Notes: generated from the letters alone by a model not told the origin. A DNA stretch of 26,685 nucleotides from Azoarcus sp. (GCA_031282905.1 JAITCV010000029.1:1-26685); one strand, 5' to 3'; positions 15,222 to 22,840 are shown, numbered from the stretch's first letter. Numbers and translations are program-made.

Positions 15222-16397
15222 TCACTGCGACAGAAAATCGCGAATCAGCGGCGCCAGGCCATCGACCAGCGCCTGGGCATCGCTATCACTGAAAATGAGC
15301 GCGGGCAACAGGCGTACCACGTTCCCGGCCGTCACGTTGATGAGAAATCCGGCATCGAGCGCTTGTTCCACCAGTTCCGCGCACGGACGATCAAGCTCGA
15401 TGCCGATCATCAACCCTTGTCCGCGGATGGCAACCACGCCCGGCACTTTTGCGAGCGCGACGGCAAAGCCGTTGCGGATGGCGTTGCCGACGCACGCCGC
15501 GTTGTCCAGCAGTCCTGTCTCGTCGATGACATCCAGCGTGGCGAGCGCGGCGGCGCAGGCCAGCGGATTGCCGCCGAAAGTGGAACCGTGGTTGCCCGGT
15601 TGGAAAAGTCCGCGCGCCAGCCCCGCGGCCAGGCAGGCCCCGATCGGCACGCCCGAACCCAGGCCCTTGGCCACGGTCATGATATCGGGACGCGCGCCGC
15701 AATGCTGCCAGCCGAACCATTTGCCGGTGCGTCCGGTGCCGCACTGCACTTCATCGCAGATCAGCAACCAGCCGCGCTCGTCACACAGGGCGCGCAACGC
15801 GCACAGATATTCCGCGTCGGCGACATGAACGCCCCCCTCGCCCTGCAGGACTTCCAGCATCACCGCCACCACGTCGCGGCTGTGCGCGGCAACCTGTTGC
15901 ACCGCGCCAATGTCGCGGTAGGGCACCCGCAGGAAACCAGGCACCAGCGGTTCGAACCCTGCCTGCGCCTTGCGGTTGGCGGTTGCCGAGAGCGTAGCCA
16001 GCGAACGCCCGTGAAAGGCATGCTCCATGACGACGATCGTCGGCAGGTCGACACCTTTTTTCTTGTGTCCGTAAAAACGCGCGAGCTTGATTGCCGCCTC
16101 GTTGGCTTCCAGTCCGGAATTGCAGAAAAACACTTCGTCCATGGCGGAAATTTCCGCCAGCCGGTCGGCGAGCCTTTCCTGCAAGGGAATGCGGTAGAGA
16201 TTGGAGGTATGCAATACCTTGCCGGCTTGCCGGGATATCGCCTGCACCACCTTCGGGTGGTTGTGGCCGAGGGTCGATACGGCGATGCCGGCGAGCGCAT
16301 CGAGATAGCGTTTACCCGTCTCGTCGAAAAGCCAGACGCCATCGCCGTGGGTAAACGCCACCGGCTGGCGGGCGTAGGTGTTCATGACATGGGACAT
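15222..16397 (-). CDS. argD: Acetylornithine aminotransferase
   Basis: PLP enzyme of the arginine pathway that interconverts N-acetylornithine and N-acetylglutamate semialdehyde; relatives also serve lysine synthesis. With ATG 16397 the product has 391 residues. Key features: NSGLEANEAAIKLAR (about 93-107), DEVQCGTGRTG with Asp215, the Schiff-base Lys244 in MTVAKGLGSGVPIGA, and STFGGNPLACAAALA. I chose 16397 over the upstream ATG at 16424 because the family begins near MSHVMNTYAR and AAGG lies before it. The upstream ATG would also fall beside the T-tract of the hairpin described separately. First gene of the leftward arginine block. Confidence 0.95.
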   Translation of the reverse strand: MSHVMNTYARQPVAFTHGDGVWLFDETGKRYLDALAGIAVSTLGHNHPKVVQAISRQAGKVLHTSNLYRIPLQERLADRLAEISAMDEVFFCNSGLEANEAAIKLARFYGHKKKGVDLPTIVVMEHAFHGRSLATLSATANRKAQAGFEPLVPGFLRVPYRDIGAVQQVAAHSRDVVAVMLEVLQGEGGVHVADAEYLCALRALCDERGWLLICDEVQCGTGRTGKWFGWQHCGARPDIMTVAKGLGSGVPIGACLAAGLARGLFQPGNHGSTFGGNPLACAAALATLDVIDETGLLDNAACVGNAIRNGFAVALAKVPGVVAIRGQGLMIGIELDRPCAELVEQALDAGFLINVTAGNVVRLLPALIFSDSDAQALVDGLAPLIRDFLSQ

Positions 16398-16422
16398 GTG
16401 AAAACCTTTGAACGATGGAGCC

Positions 16423-16454
16423 AAAAACGCTCACGGCGGCAAGCGCCGCCGTGA
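16423..16454 (-). terminator. Hairpin plus T-tract in front of argD, possible attenuator
   Basis: TCACGGCGGC (16431-16440), AAGC and GCCGCCGTGA (16445-16454) form a perfect 10-bp stem with a four-base loop. Read leftward the stem is followed by GCG and five T (16427-16423), only 26 bases before the argD ATG at 16397. This is the form of an intrinsic terminator. It lies between the proposed argD promoter and the gene, which suggests conditional termination. No Arg-rich leader peptide was found. Confidence 0.6.
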
Positions 16455-16468
16455 TGAATGAACGGAGG

Positions 16469-16496
16469 ATTGTACTCGAATTCCAACCCATGTACA
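16469..16496 (-). promoter_or_regulatory. Candidate promoter of the arginine operon
   Basis: On the minus strand TGTACA (16496-16491), 16 bases and TACAAT (16474-16469) form a plausible sigma-70 promoter; transcription would begin near 16462 and run into the hairpin at 16454-16423. The -10 is good, the -35 matches four of six. Confidence 0.4.
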
Positions 16497-16529
16497 GGAC
16501 TGCCCGCCAAAGGGGATACTTCGCCAGCC

Positions 16530-16558
16530 GGGACAGCGCGGTCAAACTCTGCTAGAAT
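16530..16558 (+). promoter_or_regulatory. Candidate promoter for the DUF3579 gene
   Basis: GGGACA (16530-16535), 17 bases, TAGAAT (16553-16558). The -10 is good and the -35 keeps GACA only. The bases after the -10 (GCGTCCC) resemble those after the candidate fliO -10. Confidence 0.3.
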
Positions 16559-16792
16559 GCGTCCCGCATCGTGCGGCATCTGGCTACCGTGCGGCGGCCT
16601 TCGATGGTCGCCTGTTCCAGGCGCTGTCGGCAATGATCCGGAACGATGCGCCCCCCGAGAAACAGCCCAGCAATTGTGTCGCCAGCAAAGACCCGGATTG
16701 CTTCCATCGCCTCCCCGGGTTCTACGGTCGAGCCCTGCTTCCCTTGCGAGCAGACGGGCCTGCCCGAGTTTCAAACCAAGCCAGGTTTTACG

Positions 16793-17086
16793 ATGAATCA
16801 ACCAAAGATCCAAAGTTTCGTCATCATCGGTCGCACCCAGGACGGCAAGACTTTTCGCCCCAGTGACTGGGCGGATCGTCTGTGCGGCACCATGTCCGCA
16901 TTCGGCCACGACAACCGGGTGAAGTATTCACTCTACGTGCGTCCCGGCTGTACCCTGACCGGCCATAAAACCGTCATCGTCGACGCCAAGCTGCACCAGG
17001 CCCATCCGCTCGCCTACCAGTTCGTGGTCGACTTCGCCCGCGACAACCAGTTGCAGGTCGAGCCTATCGATGACGACAAGGTATGA
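16793..17086 (+). CDS. DUF3579 family protein
   Basis: Small cytosolic protein of 97 residues, MNQPKIQSFVIIGRTQDGKT followed by FRPSDWADRLCGTMSAFG and a conserved VKYSLYVRPGC segment. This matches the DUF3579 family, found mainly in betaproteobacteria next to arginine genes and rpsT, as here. The function is unknown. ATG 16793 has AGG upstream at good distance. The open frame continues upstream without family-like sequence. A bidirectional terminator follows. Confidence 0.88.
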   Translation: MNQPKIQSFVIIGRTQDGKTFRPSDWADRLCGTMSAFGHDNRVKYSLYVRPGCTLTGHKTVIVDAKLHQAHPLAYQFVVDFARDNQLQVEPIDDDKV

Positions 17087-17116
17087 CGTAAGGGATTCAT
17101 CCATCACGTGAAAACA

Positions 17117-17144
17117 AACGGCGCCTCCGTGGAGACGCCGTTTT
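17117..17144. terminator. Bidirectional intrinsic terminator
   Basis: AACGGCG-C-CTCC-GT-GGAG-A-CGCCGTT is a stem of eleven pairs with one C/A mismatch, flanked by AAAAC on the left and TTTTC on the right. It lies between the convergent DUF3579 and rpsT genes and can serve both. Confidence 0.88.
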
Positions 17145-17199
17145 CGTATCGTGACATTGCGAAATGTCCGGCCGGACAAGCCGGCCATGGTTCGCTGGA

Positions 17200-17496
17200 T
17201 CAGGCCGCCGCTACCGCCATGGCCTTGATCGCGGCTGACAAGCGGCTCTTGTGACGAGCCGCCTTGTTCTTGTGGATGATCTTCTTGTCGGCAATACGGT
17301 CGATGACGCTTGTCGAGGCACGGAAAACAGACTGCGCGGCAAGTTTGTCACCGCTGGCGACGGCCTTGCGCACCGCCTTGATCGCGCTGCGCAGCCGCGA
17401 GCGCAAGCTGGCGTTATGAGCGCGCGCCTTGATCGCCTGACGCGCGCGTTTGCGAGCCTGATTGGGGAGTTTGCGAGCTTGATCCGCGTTGGCCAT
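17200..17496 (-). CDS. rpsT: 30S ribosomal protein S20
   Basis: S20 binds 16S rRNA early in 30S assembly. The product has 98 residues from ATG 17496: MANADQARKLPNQARKRARQ, strongly basic throughout, with the conserved SLRSRLRSAIKAVRKAV and the KNKAARHKSRL segment near the C-terminus. An upstream ATG at 17517 would add seven residues foreign to the family. It has its own promoter (17534-17563) and shares the terminator at 17117-17144. Confidence 0.97.
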   Translation of the reverse strand: MANADQARKLPNQARKRARQAIKARAHNASLRSRLRSAIKAVRKAVASGDKLAAQSVFRASTSVIDRIADKKIIHKNKAARHKSRLSAAIKAMAVAAA

Positions 17497-17533
17497 GTTG
17501 GAATCCTGAAGGGGCAATTTACGAAAGGCGAGG

Positions 17534-17563
17534 ATTCTAGCAAGGACGATGCCGATTGTGCAA
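17534..17563 (-). promoter_or_regulatory. rpsT promoter
   Basis: On the minus strand TTGCAC (17563-17558), 18 bases and TAGAAT (17539-17534) give a good sigma-70 promoter. Transcription should start near 17527, about 30 bases before the rpsT start. Confidence 0.7.
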
Positions 17564-17669
17564 GCGGAGACTTTTGCCGTGCTTTGCCGTGTGGCGAGCT
17601 TTGTATCTGTCCACTTTCATGGCGCGATAGTTGTCTGGTCATCATGGTCATCTCATAAGGAGGAAATCG

Positions 17670-17810
17670 TTGCGCGCTTTTATTCATTTCGCTCTGGTCG
17701 TCGATGCATCATGTCGATACACCAGTACTTCGTTTCTCCAAAATATTCACTATATGCATATAAATGCTTTTGGTATCAACCAATGCTATTGGTACGAAGT
17801 CCCAGTGTGA
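17670..17810 (+). CDS. Possible 46-residue ORF with strong ribosome binding site
   Basis: AAGGAGG lies six bases before TTG 17670; the frame ends at TGA 17808-17810 and would give MRAFIHFALVVDASCRYTST and more. I recognise no family. The ORF covers most of the rpsT-ruvA gap, overlaps the last 25 bases of ruvA on the other strand and spans the 12-bp palindrome TATATGCATATA (17751-17762). The Shine-Dalgarno match is the only support. Confidence 0.2.
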   Translation: MRAFIHFALVVDASCRYTSTSFLQNIHYMHINAFGINQCYWYEVPV

Positions 17811-18391
17811 ACACGCCCCAACTGGCGCAAGGCCAGGCGAATGCCTTCGCCGACCGGCACATCCTCGGGCAAGCCCTTCATGGCCCCGGCGGCTTCGCGT
17901 TCGTTGTAACCGAGGGCAAGGAGGGCGTTGAGAATGTCGTTTTTGCCATTGGGCGCCGCGTCAACCTGGGCGATGGAGGCTGACAGATCGCATTCAAGTT
18001 TGCCGCGTAGTTCGAGCAGCAGTCGTTCGGCGGTTTTCTTGCCGATGCCGGGAATCTTGACCAACTGCGCCGCCTCCTGTCGCGCGACGGCCTGGGCGAG
18101 TTCGGCGACAGTCAAGCCGGAGAGAATCGCAAGTGCCATCTTGGCGCCAATTCCGGAAATCTTCAGCAATTGGCGAAAGGTGGCGCGTTCGTCACGGGTG
18201 GCGAATCCATAGAGGAAATGACCATCTTCACGCACGACGAAATGGGTATGGAGGCTGAGCTTTTCGTCGACGGCGGGCAGGCCGTAGAAAGTGCTCATGG
18301 GCACATCGATCTCGTAGCCAACACCACCGACATCAACCAGAAGTTGCGGTGGATTCTTTTCCAGCAGGATGCCGGTGATGCGTCCAATCAT
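17786..18391 (-). CDS. ruvA: Holliday junction DNA helicase subunit RuvA
   Basis: RuvA binds four-way DNA junctions and loads the RuvB motor for branch migration. The product has 201 residues: OB-fold domain I (MIGRITGILLEK...), two helix-hairpin-helix motifs in domain II (LLKISGIGAKMALAIL at 75-90 and LVKIPGIGKKTAERLL at 110-125) and domain III that contacts RuvB (ILNALLALGYNEREAAGAMK). ruvA is usually joined to ruvC and ruvB. Neither is next to it here: a rightward methyltransferase lies on one side and rpsT on the other. Confidence 0.97.
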   Translation of the reverse strand: MIGRITGILLEKNPPQLLVDVGGVGYEIDVPMSTFYGLPAVDEKLSLHTHFVVREDGHFLYGFATRDERATFRQLLKISGIGAKMALAILSGLTVAELAQAVARQEAAQLVKIPGIGKKTAERLLLELRGKLECDLSASIAQVDAAPNGKNDILNALLALGYNEREAAGAMKGLPEDVPVGEGIRLALRQLGRVHTGTSYQ

Positions 18392-18540
18392 GGGGTTGCC
18401 TTGTGGATTTTCCGAAGATTGCCGCTCTGGCGGTTTTCATTGGCGAAGAGTAGCCGATTTCGTTCCGAATCGTAACGCGCAATGCCAATGGCTTCACATG
18501 ATCTTTTCAGCATTTTCCCTGCGCGATGAACGAGATTTCA

Positions 18541-18575
18541 GGAGGATGGGCGTCTTGCCCGACCCCCCATCCTCC
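18541..18575. repeat. 10-bp inverted repeat upstream of the methyltransferase gene
   Basis: GGAGGATGGG (18541-18550) and CCCATCCTCC (18566-18575) are perfect complements with a 15-base loop that itself contains part of a GGGC-N5-GCCC hairpin. It lies in the ruvA-methyltransferase gap. It may be a dispersed repeat or an mRNA structure; there is no T-tract. Confidence 0.6.
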
Positions 18576-18673
18576 CAGCGGCGCGAAATGCCTTGCCGAA
18601 ACCACGAGCAGCTTCGGAGAGGAAAATCTATCGGCTATCATGGTTGCCCAATGTCGTGCTGAAAGTGTTTGCC

Positions 18674-19396
18674 TTGAATTCATCGGAGTGGTTGCAAACC
18701 CCGTTGGGAGCTTATGTCGTCGGTTGGGAACAGGCGCGGATCGATGCGCTCGTAGCCGATATTTTCGGTTACAACGCGCTCCAGCTCGGGCTGGAGACCG
18801 AGGATCTGTTGCATGCCAACCGCATGTCTTTCCGGTTGCGGAGCGCGCGCGCGGGCCAAGTGGCGGTCGTGGCTCGGGAAGAGGCGCTGCCTTTCGCCAG
18901 CGCCAGCCTCGATCTGATCGTGCTTGCCCATGTGCTCGAATTCGCGCCCCAGCCCCACCAAGTGCTGCGCGAGGCCGAACGTGTGCTGGTAGCCGAAGGG
19001 CATGTGGTGATCTGCGGTTTCAATCCATACAGCTTGTGGGGGCTGACCCGGCGCTTTCTGCCCAGGCGCGGTGATTGGCCGCACGGGCAATATCTGTCCG
19101 CGCTCCGTGTACGCGACTGGCTGGCGCTCCTGGGGTTCGATGTGCAATCGAGCCAGTTTGGCGCCTGCGTACCCGCGGTGAATACCCCTGTATGGCTTGC
19201 GCGCTGGCGCTGGCTCGATTGGCTGGGCCGACGTTGGGGATCGATCGCTGGCGCGGTCTACATCATCCACGGCGTCAAACGAGTACCCGGCGCGCGTCTG
19301 ATCCTGCCCAACTGGCGGGAAGCGCGTGCCCGGGCCAAGAATTTATCGGCAGTAGCTCGCCGCGATGGGCAACTGGGCAGGACGAGCGGCAAATAA
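18674..19396 (+). CDS. Class I SAM-dependent methyltransferase (substrate unknown)
   Basis: The protein belongs to a methyltransferase family that in betaproteobacteria commonly precedes rnhA and dnaQ, as here. Sequence from the start: NSSEWLQTPLGAYVVGWEQA, then a weak motif I (YNALQLGLE, without the usual GxGxG), post-I/II region LPFASASLDLIVLAHVLEFA and motif III-like REAERVLVAEGHVVICGFNP. A basic Trp/Arg-rich C-terminal part follows. The frame opens at TTG 18593. I prefer TTG 18674 (240 residues) because family proteins begin near the WLQTPLG block and GAAAG lies eight bases before it; GTG 18665 is also possible. The start is uncertain. rnhA follows after 12 bases. Confidence 0.8.
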   Translation: MNSSEWLQTPLGAYVVGWEQARIDALVADIFGYNALQLGLETEDLLHANRMSFRLRSARAGQVAVVAREEALPFASASLDLIVLAHVLEFAPQPHQVLREAERVLVAEGHVVICGFNPYSLWGLTRRFLPRRGDWPHGQYLSALRVRDWLALLGFDVQSSQFGACVPAVNTPVWLARWRWLDWLGRRWGSIAGAVYIIHGVKRVPGARLILPNWREARARAKNLSAVARRDGQLGRTSGK

Positions 19397-19408
19397 CAAG
19401 GATGTGCA

Positions 19409-19897
19409 ATGGAAATCGTGGAAATTCATACCGATGGCGCGTGCAGCGGCAACCCTGGCCCGGGAGGCTGGGGCGCGATCTTGCGTTGTGGCGCGCATGA
19501 GAAGGAAATCTGGGGCGGTGAGCCGCATACGACCAACAACCGCATGGAAATCCTGGCCGTGATTCGCGCGCTGGAACAGTTGAAGCGTGAGGTCGAAGTC
19601 AGGGTCTATACCGACAGTCAGTACGTGCAAAAAGGCATTTCAGAGTGGATACACGGCTGGAAGGCGCGCGGTTGGGTCACCGCAGGCAAAACGCCGGTAA
19701 AAAATGCCGATCTATGGCGCGCGCTCGACGATATCGCCGCGCGTTACCGTATCGAGTGGCGTTGGGTCAAGGGACATGCTGGCGACAAGGGCAACGAGCG
19801 CGCCGACGCACTCGCCAGACGCGGCGTGGATGCCACGCGTCAGGCAAAGTGCGCGGTACAAGGCCAGGAAGGGGGGCGTGATGGCGCGGAATTCTGA
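19409..19897 (+). CDS. rnhA: Ribonuclease HI
   Basis: Degrades the RNA strand of RNA-DNA hybrids. The product has 162 residues. The four catalytic acids can be read: Asp9 in HTDGACSGNPGPGGWGA, Glu47 in NNRMEIL, Asp69 in VYTDSQY and Asp133 in NERADALA, with His123 in WVKGHAGDKG. All are spaced as in the E. coli enzyme (offset by one). The last 20 residues beyond the RNase H fold are extra. It lies between the methyltransferase and dnaQ genes, all rightward. Confidence 0.97.
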   Translation: MEIVEIHTDGACSGNPGPGGWGAILRCGAHEKEIWGGEPHTTNNRMEILAVIRALEQLKREVEVRVYTDSQYVQKGISEWIHGWKARGWVTAGKTPVKNADLWRALDDIAARYRIEWRWVKGHAGDKGNERADALARRGVDATRQAKCAVQGQEGGRDGAEF

Positions 19898-19966
19898 GTG
19901 GAATGAACGGGATAGCGACATATTTAATGTTTTTGGCATGACAATGACCGTGGACCAGGAGCCGAT

Positions 19967-20677
19967 ATGAGACAGATCATTCTCGATACCGAAACCACCG
20001 GACTGGATTGGCGCAATGGCGACAGGGTAATCGAAATCGGTTGTGTCGAATTGATCGAACGCAATTTCTCCGGCCGTCACTTTCATGCCTATATCAATCC
20101 GGAACGCGGCATCGATGCCGGCGCGCTGGAAGTACACGGCATCACCGAGGAATTCCTGGCGGACAAGCCGGTTTTCGCCGGAATCGTCGATGATTTCGAA
20201 AACTTCGTGCGCGGCGCCGAACTGGTGATTCATAACGCCGCATTCGACGTGGGTTTCCTCGACCACGAACTCGCCCTGCTCAAACGCCCGCCGCTCGCGG
20301 AATTATGCGCCGGGGTAATCGACACCCTGAAGATGGCGCGGGAACAGAATCCAGGCAAACCCGCTTCGCTCGATGCCCTGTGCAAGCGCCACGATGTCGA
20401 CAGTTCCCGCCGCAACCTCCACGGCGCGCTGCTCGACGCGGAAATACTTGCCGAAGTTTATCTGGCGATGACTCGTGGGCAGGAAAGCCTGTTCATGGCG
20501 CTGGATGAAGCGCCGGACGAGATCGCCGAGGATGCGGGCCACATCGATGAGCAATGGCCGTTGATCGTGTTGCGCGCCTCCGCCGAAGAACTCGCCGCCC
20601 ACGACGCGGTACTGGCCGACATTGCCAAGGCAAACAAGGGCTTGTGCCTGTGGCTGCCGCGGAAAGAATCCGTGTAA
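19967..20677 (+). CDS. dnaQ: DNA polymerase III epsilon subunit (proofreading exonuclease)
   Basis: 3'-5' exonuclease of the replicative polymerase. The product has 236 residues. ExoI is ILDTETTG (Asp7, Glu9), ExoII is HNAAFDVGFLD (Asp94) and ExoIII-epsilon is HGALLDAEILAEVY (His152, Asp157). After the nuclease domain GQESLFM (171-177) resembles the beta-clamp-binding motif (QTSMAF in E. coli). A C-terminal tail for alpha binding follows. A GGAG precedes ATG 19967. Confidence 0.96.
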   Translation: MRQIILDTETTGLDWRNGDRVIEIGCVELIERNFSGRHFHAYINPERGIDAGALEVHGITEEFLADKPVFAGIVDDFENFVRGAELVIHNAAFDVGFLDHELALLKRPPLAELCAGVIDTLKMAREQNPGKPASLDALCKRHDVDSSRRNLHGALLDAEILAEVYLAMTRGQESLFMALDEAPDEIAEDAGHIDEQWPLIVLRASAEELAAHDAVLADIAKANKGLCLWLPRKESV

Positions 20678-20738
20678 TGCTTTTCTCTTGTTTACATCGG
20701 CGTTTTTTGGCGCATCGAGGAGAAAGACATTCGAGTCA

Positions 20739-20756
20739 TTTGCGGCTTTCCGCAAA
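20739..20756. terminator. Small hairpin after dnaQ, possible terminator
   Basis: TTTGCGG-CTTT-CCGCAAA is a perfect 7-bp stem with a four-base loop, 60 bases after the dnaQ stop. No T-tract follows, so a function in termination is only possible. Confidence 0.35.
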
Positions 20757-20807
20757 ACGAGGACGAATTGTTTTTCATTTTTCATGTTTCCCAAAGGCGG
20801 ATCGGCT

Positions 20808-20835
20808 TTGGCGCGCGCCGCCGATGCGCTAGCAT
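20808..20835 (+). promoter_or_regulatory. Candidate promoter of the rfb operon
   Basis: TTGGCG (20808-20813), 16 bases, TAGCAT (20830-20835), 31 bases before the rfbB start. Confidence 0.4.
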
Positions 20836-20865
20836 GTCAGGTTTTCGGTCAGGCAAGGAGAGGTC

Positions 20866-21927
20866 GTGATTCTGGTGACGGGTGGAGCTGGTTTCATCGG
20901 CGGTAATTTCGTGCTCGACTGGCTGGCGGAAAGCGATGAGGCAATCGTCAATCTCGACGCGCTGACCTATGCCGGCAACCTGGAGACGCTCGCCACGCTC
21001 GATGGGGACAGACGTCATATTTTCGTGCACGGCGACATCCGCGACCGTACGCTGCTCGACCGCCTGCTGGCGACGCACCGTCCCCGGGCCATCATCCATT
21101 TTGCCGCCGAAAGCCACGTCGACCGCTCGATTCACGGGCCGGAGGAATTCATCCGCACCAATATCGAGGGCACCTTCATCCTGCTGGAAGCCGCGCGCGC
21201 TTATTGGGACGGACTGGACGCGGCGGACAGGGCCGCTTTCCGTTTTCATCATGTCAGCACCGACGAGGTCTACGGCTCACTCGCGGCGGATGATCCGCCG
21301 TTTACCGAAAGCCATCCCAACAAACCCAACAGCCCTTATTCAGCGAGCAAAGCCGCCTCCGACCACTTGGTGCGGGCATGGTTTCATACCTACGGTCTGC
21401 CGGTGCTGACCACCCACTGTTCGAACAACTACGGGCCTTTCCATTTTCCGGAAAAACTGATTCCGCTCACCATCGTCCGCGCGCTCGCCGGACAACCGCT
21501 GCCGGTTTATGGTGATGGTATGAATGTGCGTGACTGGCTCTATGTCGGCGATCACTGCGCGGCCATCCGCACCACGCTCGAACGTGGCACGCCGGGCGAA
21601 ACCTACAACATCGGCGGCTGGAACGAGCAAACCAATATAGATATCGTGCGCGCCGTATGCGCGTTGCTCGATGAATTGCGTCCCGACCCGGCCGGCCCGC
21701 GCGCGCGGCTGATCGGCTTCGTGACCGATCGTCCGGGACATGATCGCCGTTATGCCATCGATGCCCGCAAGATCGAGCGCGAACTGGGCTGGCGGCCGGC
21801 GGAAACCTTCGCGACCGGCATCCGCAAGACCGTGGAATGGTATCTGGAAAATCCCGGCTGGGTTGCCAACGTGCAGAGCGGCGCCTACCGCGATTGGGTA
21901 AGCCGGCAATATGGAGCAAGCGCATGA
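20866..21927 (+). CDS. rfbB: dTDP-glucose 4,6-dehydratase
   Basis: Second step of dTDP-L-rhamnose synthesis: converts dTDP-glucose to dTDP-4-keto-6-deoxyglucose using bound NAD. The product has 353 residues, an extended short-chain dehydrogenase. The Rossmann motif TGGAGFIG is at 5-12, the active-site triple Thr132-Asp133-Glu134 in STDEVYG, and Tyr158-Lys162 in YSASK. The start is GTG 20866 behind AAGGAGAGG. First of four rfb genes. The stop codon sits in the first copy of a 20-bp tandem duplication. Confidence 0.98.
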   Translation: MILVTGGAGFIGGNFVLDWLAESDEAIVNLDALTYAGNLETLATLDGDRRHIFVHGDIRDRTLLDRLLATHRPRAIIHFAAESHVDRSIHGPEEFIRTNIEGTFILLEAARAYWDGLDAADRAAFRFHHVSTDEVYGSLAADDPPFTESHPNKPNSPYSASKAASDHLVRAWFHTYGLPVLTTHCSNNYGPFHFPEKLIPLTIVRALAGQPLPVYGDGMNVRDWLYVGDHCAAIRTTLERGTPGETYNIGGWNEQTNIDIVRAVCALLDELRPDPAGPRARLIGFVTDRPGHDRRYAIDARKIERELGWRPAETFATGIRKTVEWYLENPGWVANVQSGAYRDWVSRQYGASA

Positions 21928-21947
21928 AATATGGAGTGAGCACATGA
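21908..21947. repeat. 20-bp tandem duplication at the rfbB/rfbD junction
   Basis: 21908-21927 and 21928-21947 are adjacent copies differing at three of 20 bases. Copy one carries the rfbB stop, copy two the GGAG and ATG used by rfbD. The duplication appears to have made the present spacing out of an older overlapping junction. Confidence 0.9.
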
Positions 21948-22840
21948 AGATCCTGCTCCTCGGCTGCAATGGACAGATCGGCTGGGAATTGCAGCGCGCG
22001 CTCGCCCCCCTGGGCGAACTGACGCCCCTCGCGCGCGAAGGCCGTGATGGCCTCGTCGGCGACCTTGCCAACCCCGCTGGCCTGCGCGCGACCATAGCCC
22101 GCGTCAAACCCGATGTCATCGTCAATGCCGCCGCCCATACTGCGGTCGACCGCGCCGAAAGCGAGCCGGGGCTGGCCCGTCAGATCAATGCCACTGCCCT
22201 CGAGACGCTGGCCGCCGAAGCTGCGGCGCGCGGTGCGCGGCTGGTGCATTACTCGACCGATTATGTGTTCGATGGCAGTGGCGACCGCCCGTGGCGTGAG
22301 GATGACCCCACGGGACCGCTCTCGGTCTATGGCCGGACGAAACTCGAAGGCGAAGAGATCATCCGCGCCAGCGCTTGCCGCCATCTGATCTTTCGCACGT
22401 CCTGGGTCTATGCCGCGCGTGGAGGAAATTTCATCCGCAACATGCTGAAACTTGCCGCGGAGCGCGAACGGCTGACGGTGATCGACGATCAGTTCGGCGC
22501 GCCGACCGGAGCCGAACTGATCGCCGACGTCACCGCCCAGATCGTGCGCATGGCAGAGCGCGATGGCGATGACCCCCGCGACGGCACCTATCACCTGGCC
22601 GCAGGCGGCGAAACGAGTTGGCATGCTTATGCCCGTTTCGTCATCGACGGCGCAAGGCGGCGCGGCGCGGAACTCAAGGTGGGCGAGATCGTGCCGATTC
22701 CCGCTTCCGCCTACCCAACCCCGGCGAAACGGCCCGCCAATTCCCGTCTCGATACCCGCCGCCTGCGCCACGTTTTTGGCCTGACGCTGCCCGACTGGCG
22801 GGTCGGCGTCGGGCGTTTGCTTGACGAGATCCTGACATGA
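21944..22840 (+). CDS. rfbD: dTDP-4-dehydrorhamnose reductase
   Basis: Last step of dTDP-L-rhamnose synthesis: NADPH-dependent reduction to dTDP-rhamnose. The product has 298 residues from ATG 21944: nucleotide-binding LLGCNGQIG at 5-13, STDYVFDG at 104-111, and the catalytic Tyr129-Lys133 in YGRTK. An in-frame ATG at 21911 lies in the rfbB coding end and in the first copy of the tandem repeat; the second has GGAG eight bases upstream and fits the family start. The stop overlaps rfbA by four bases. Confidence 0.97.
   Translation: MKILLLGCNGQIGWELQRALAPLGELTPLAREGRDGLVGDLANPAGLRATIARVKPDVIVNAAAHTAVDRAESEPGLARQINATALETLAAEAAARGARLVHYSTDYVFDGSGDRPWREDDPTGPLSVYGRTKLEGEEIIRASACRHLIFRTSWVYAARGGNFIRNMLKLAAERERLTVIDDQFGAPTGAELIADVTAQIVRMAERDGDDPRDGTYHLAAGGETSWHAYARFVIDGARRRGAELKVGEIVPIPASAYPTPAKRPANSRLDTRRLRHVFGLTLPDWRVGVGRLLDEILT

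Larger units (their letters stand above)
16398..16792. other. Divergent control region between argD and DUF3579 gene
   Basis: No gene is credible here. The left part holds the hairpin and promoter assigned to argD, and 16530-16558 holds a candidate rightward promoter. The remainder is GC-rich with no repeat or motif I can name. If the rightward promoter is real, the DUF3579 mRNA has a leader of about 230 bases. Confidence 0.5.

Noticed and set aside
13001..16454. Plus-strand frames of 200-414 codons opposite the arginine genes
   Set aside because: They mirror argG, argF and argD, which have complete catalytic motifs on the minus strand.
16312..16545. Minus-strand ORF through the argD leader as an arginine leader peptide
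   Set aside because: It has no run of Arg codons, and its likely starts lie upstream of the predicted transcription start.
16458..16796. Plus-strand ORF before the DUF3579 gene
   Set aside because: No similarity to any family and composition typical of non-coding GC-rich DNA; it covers the divergent promoter region.
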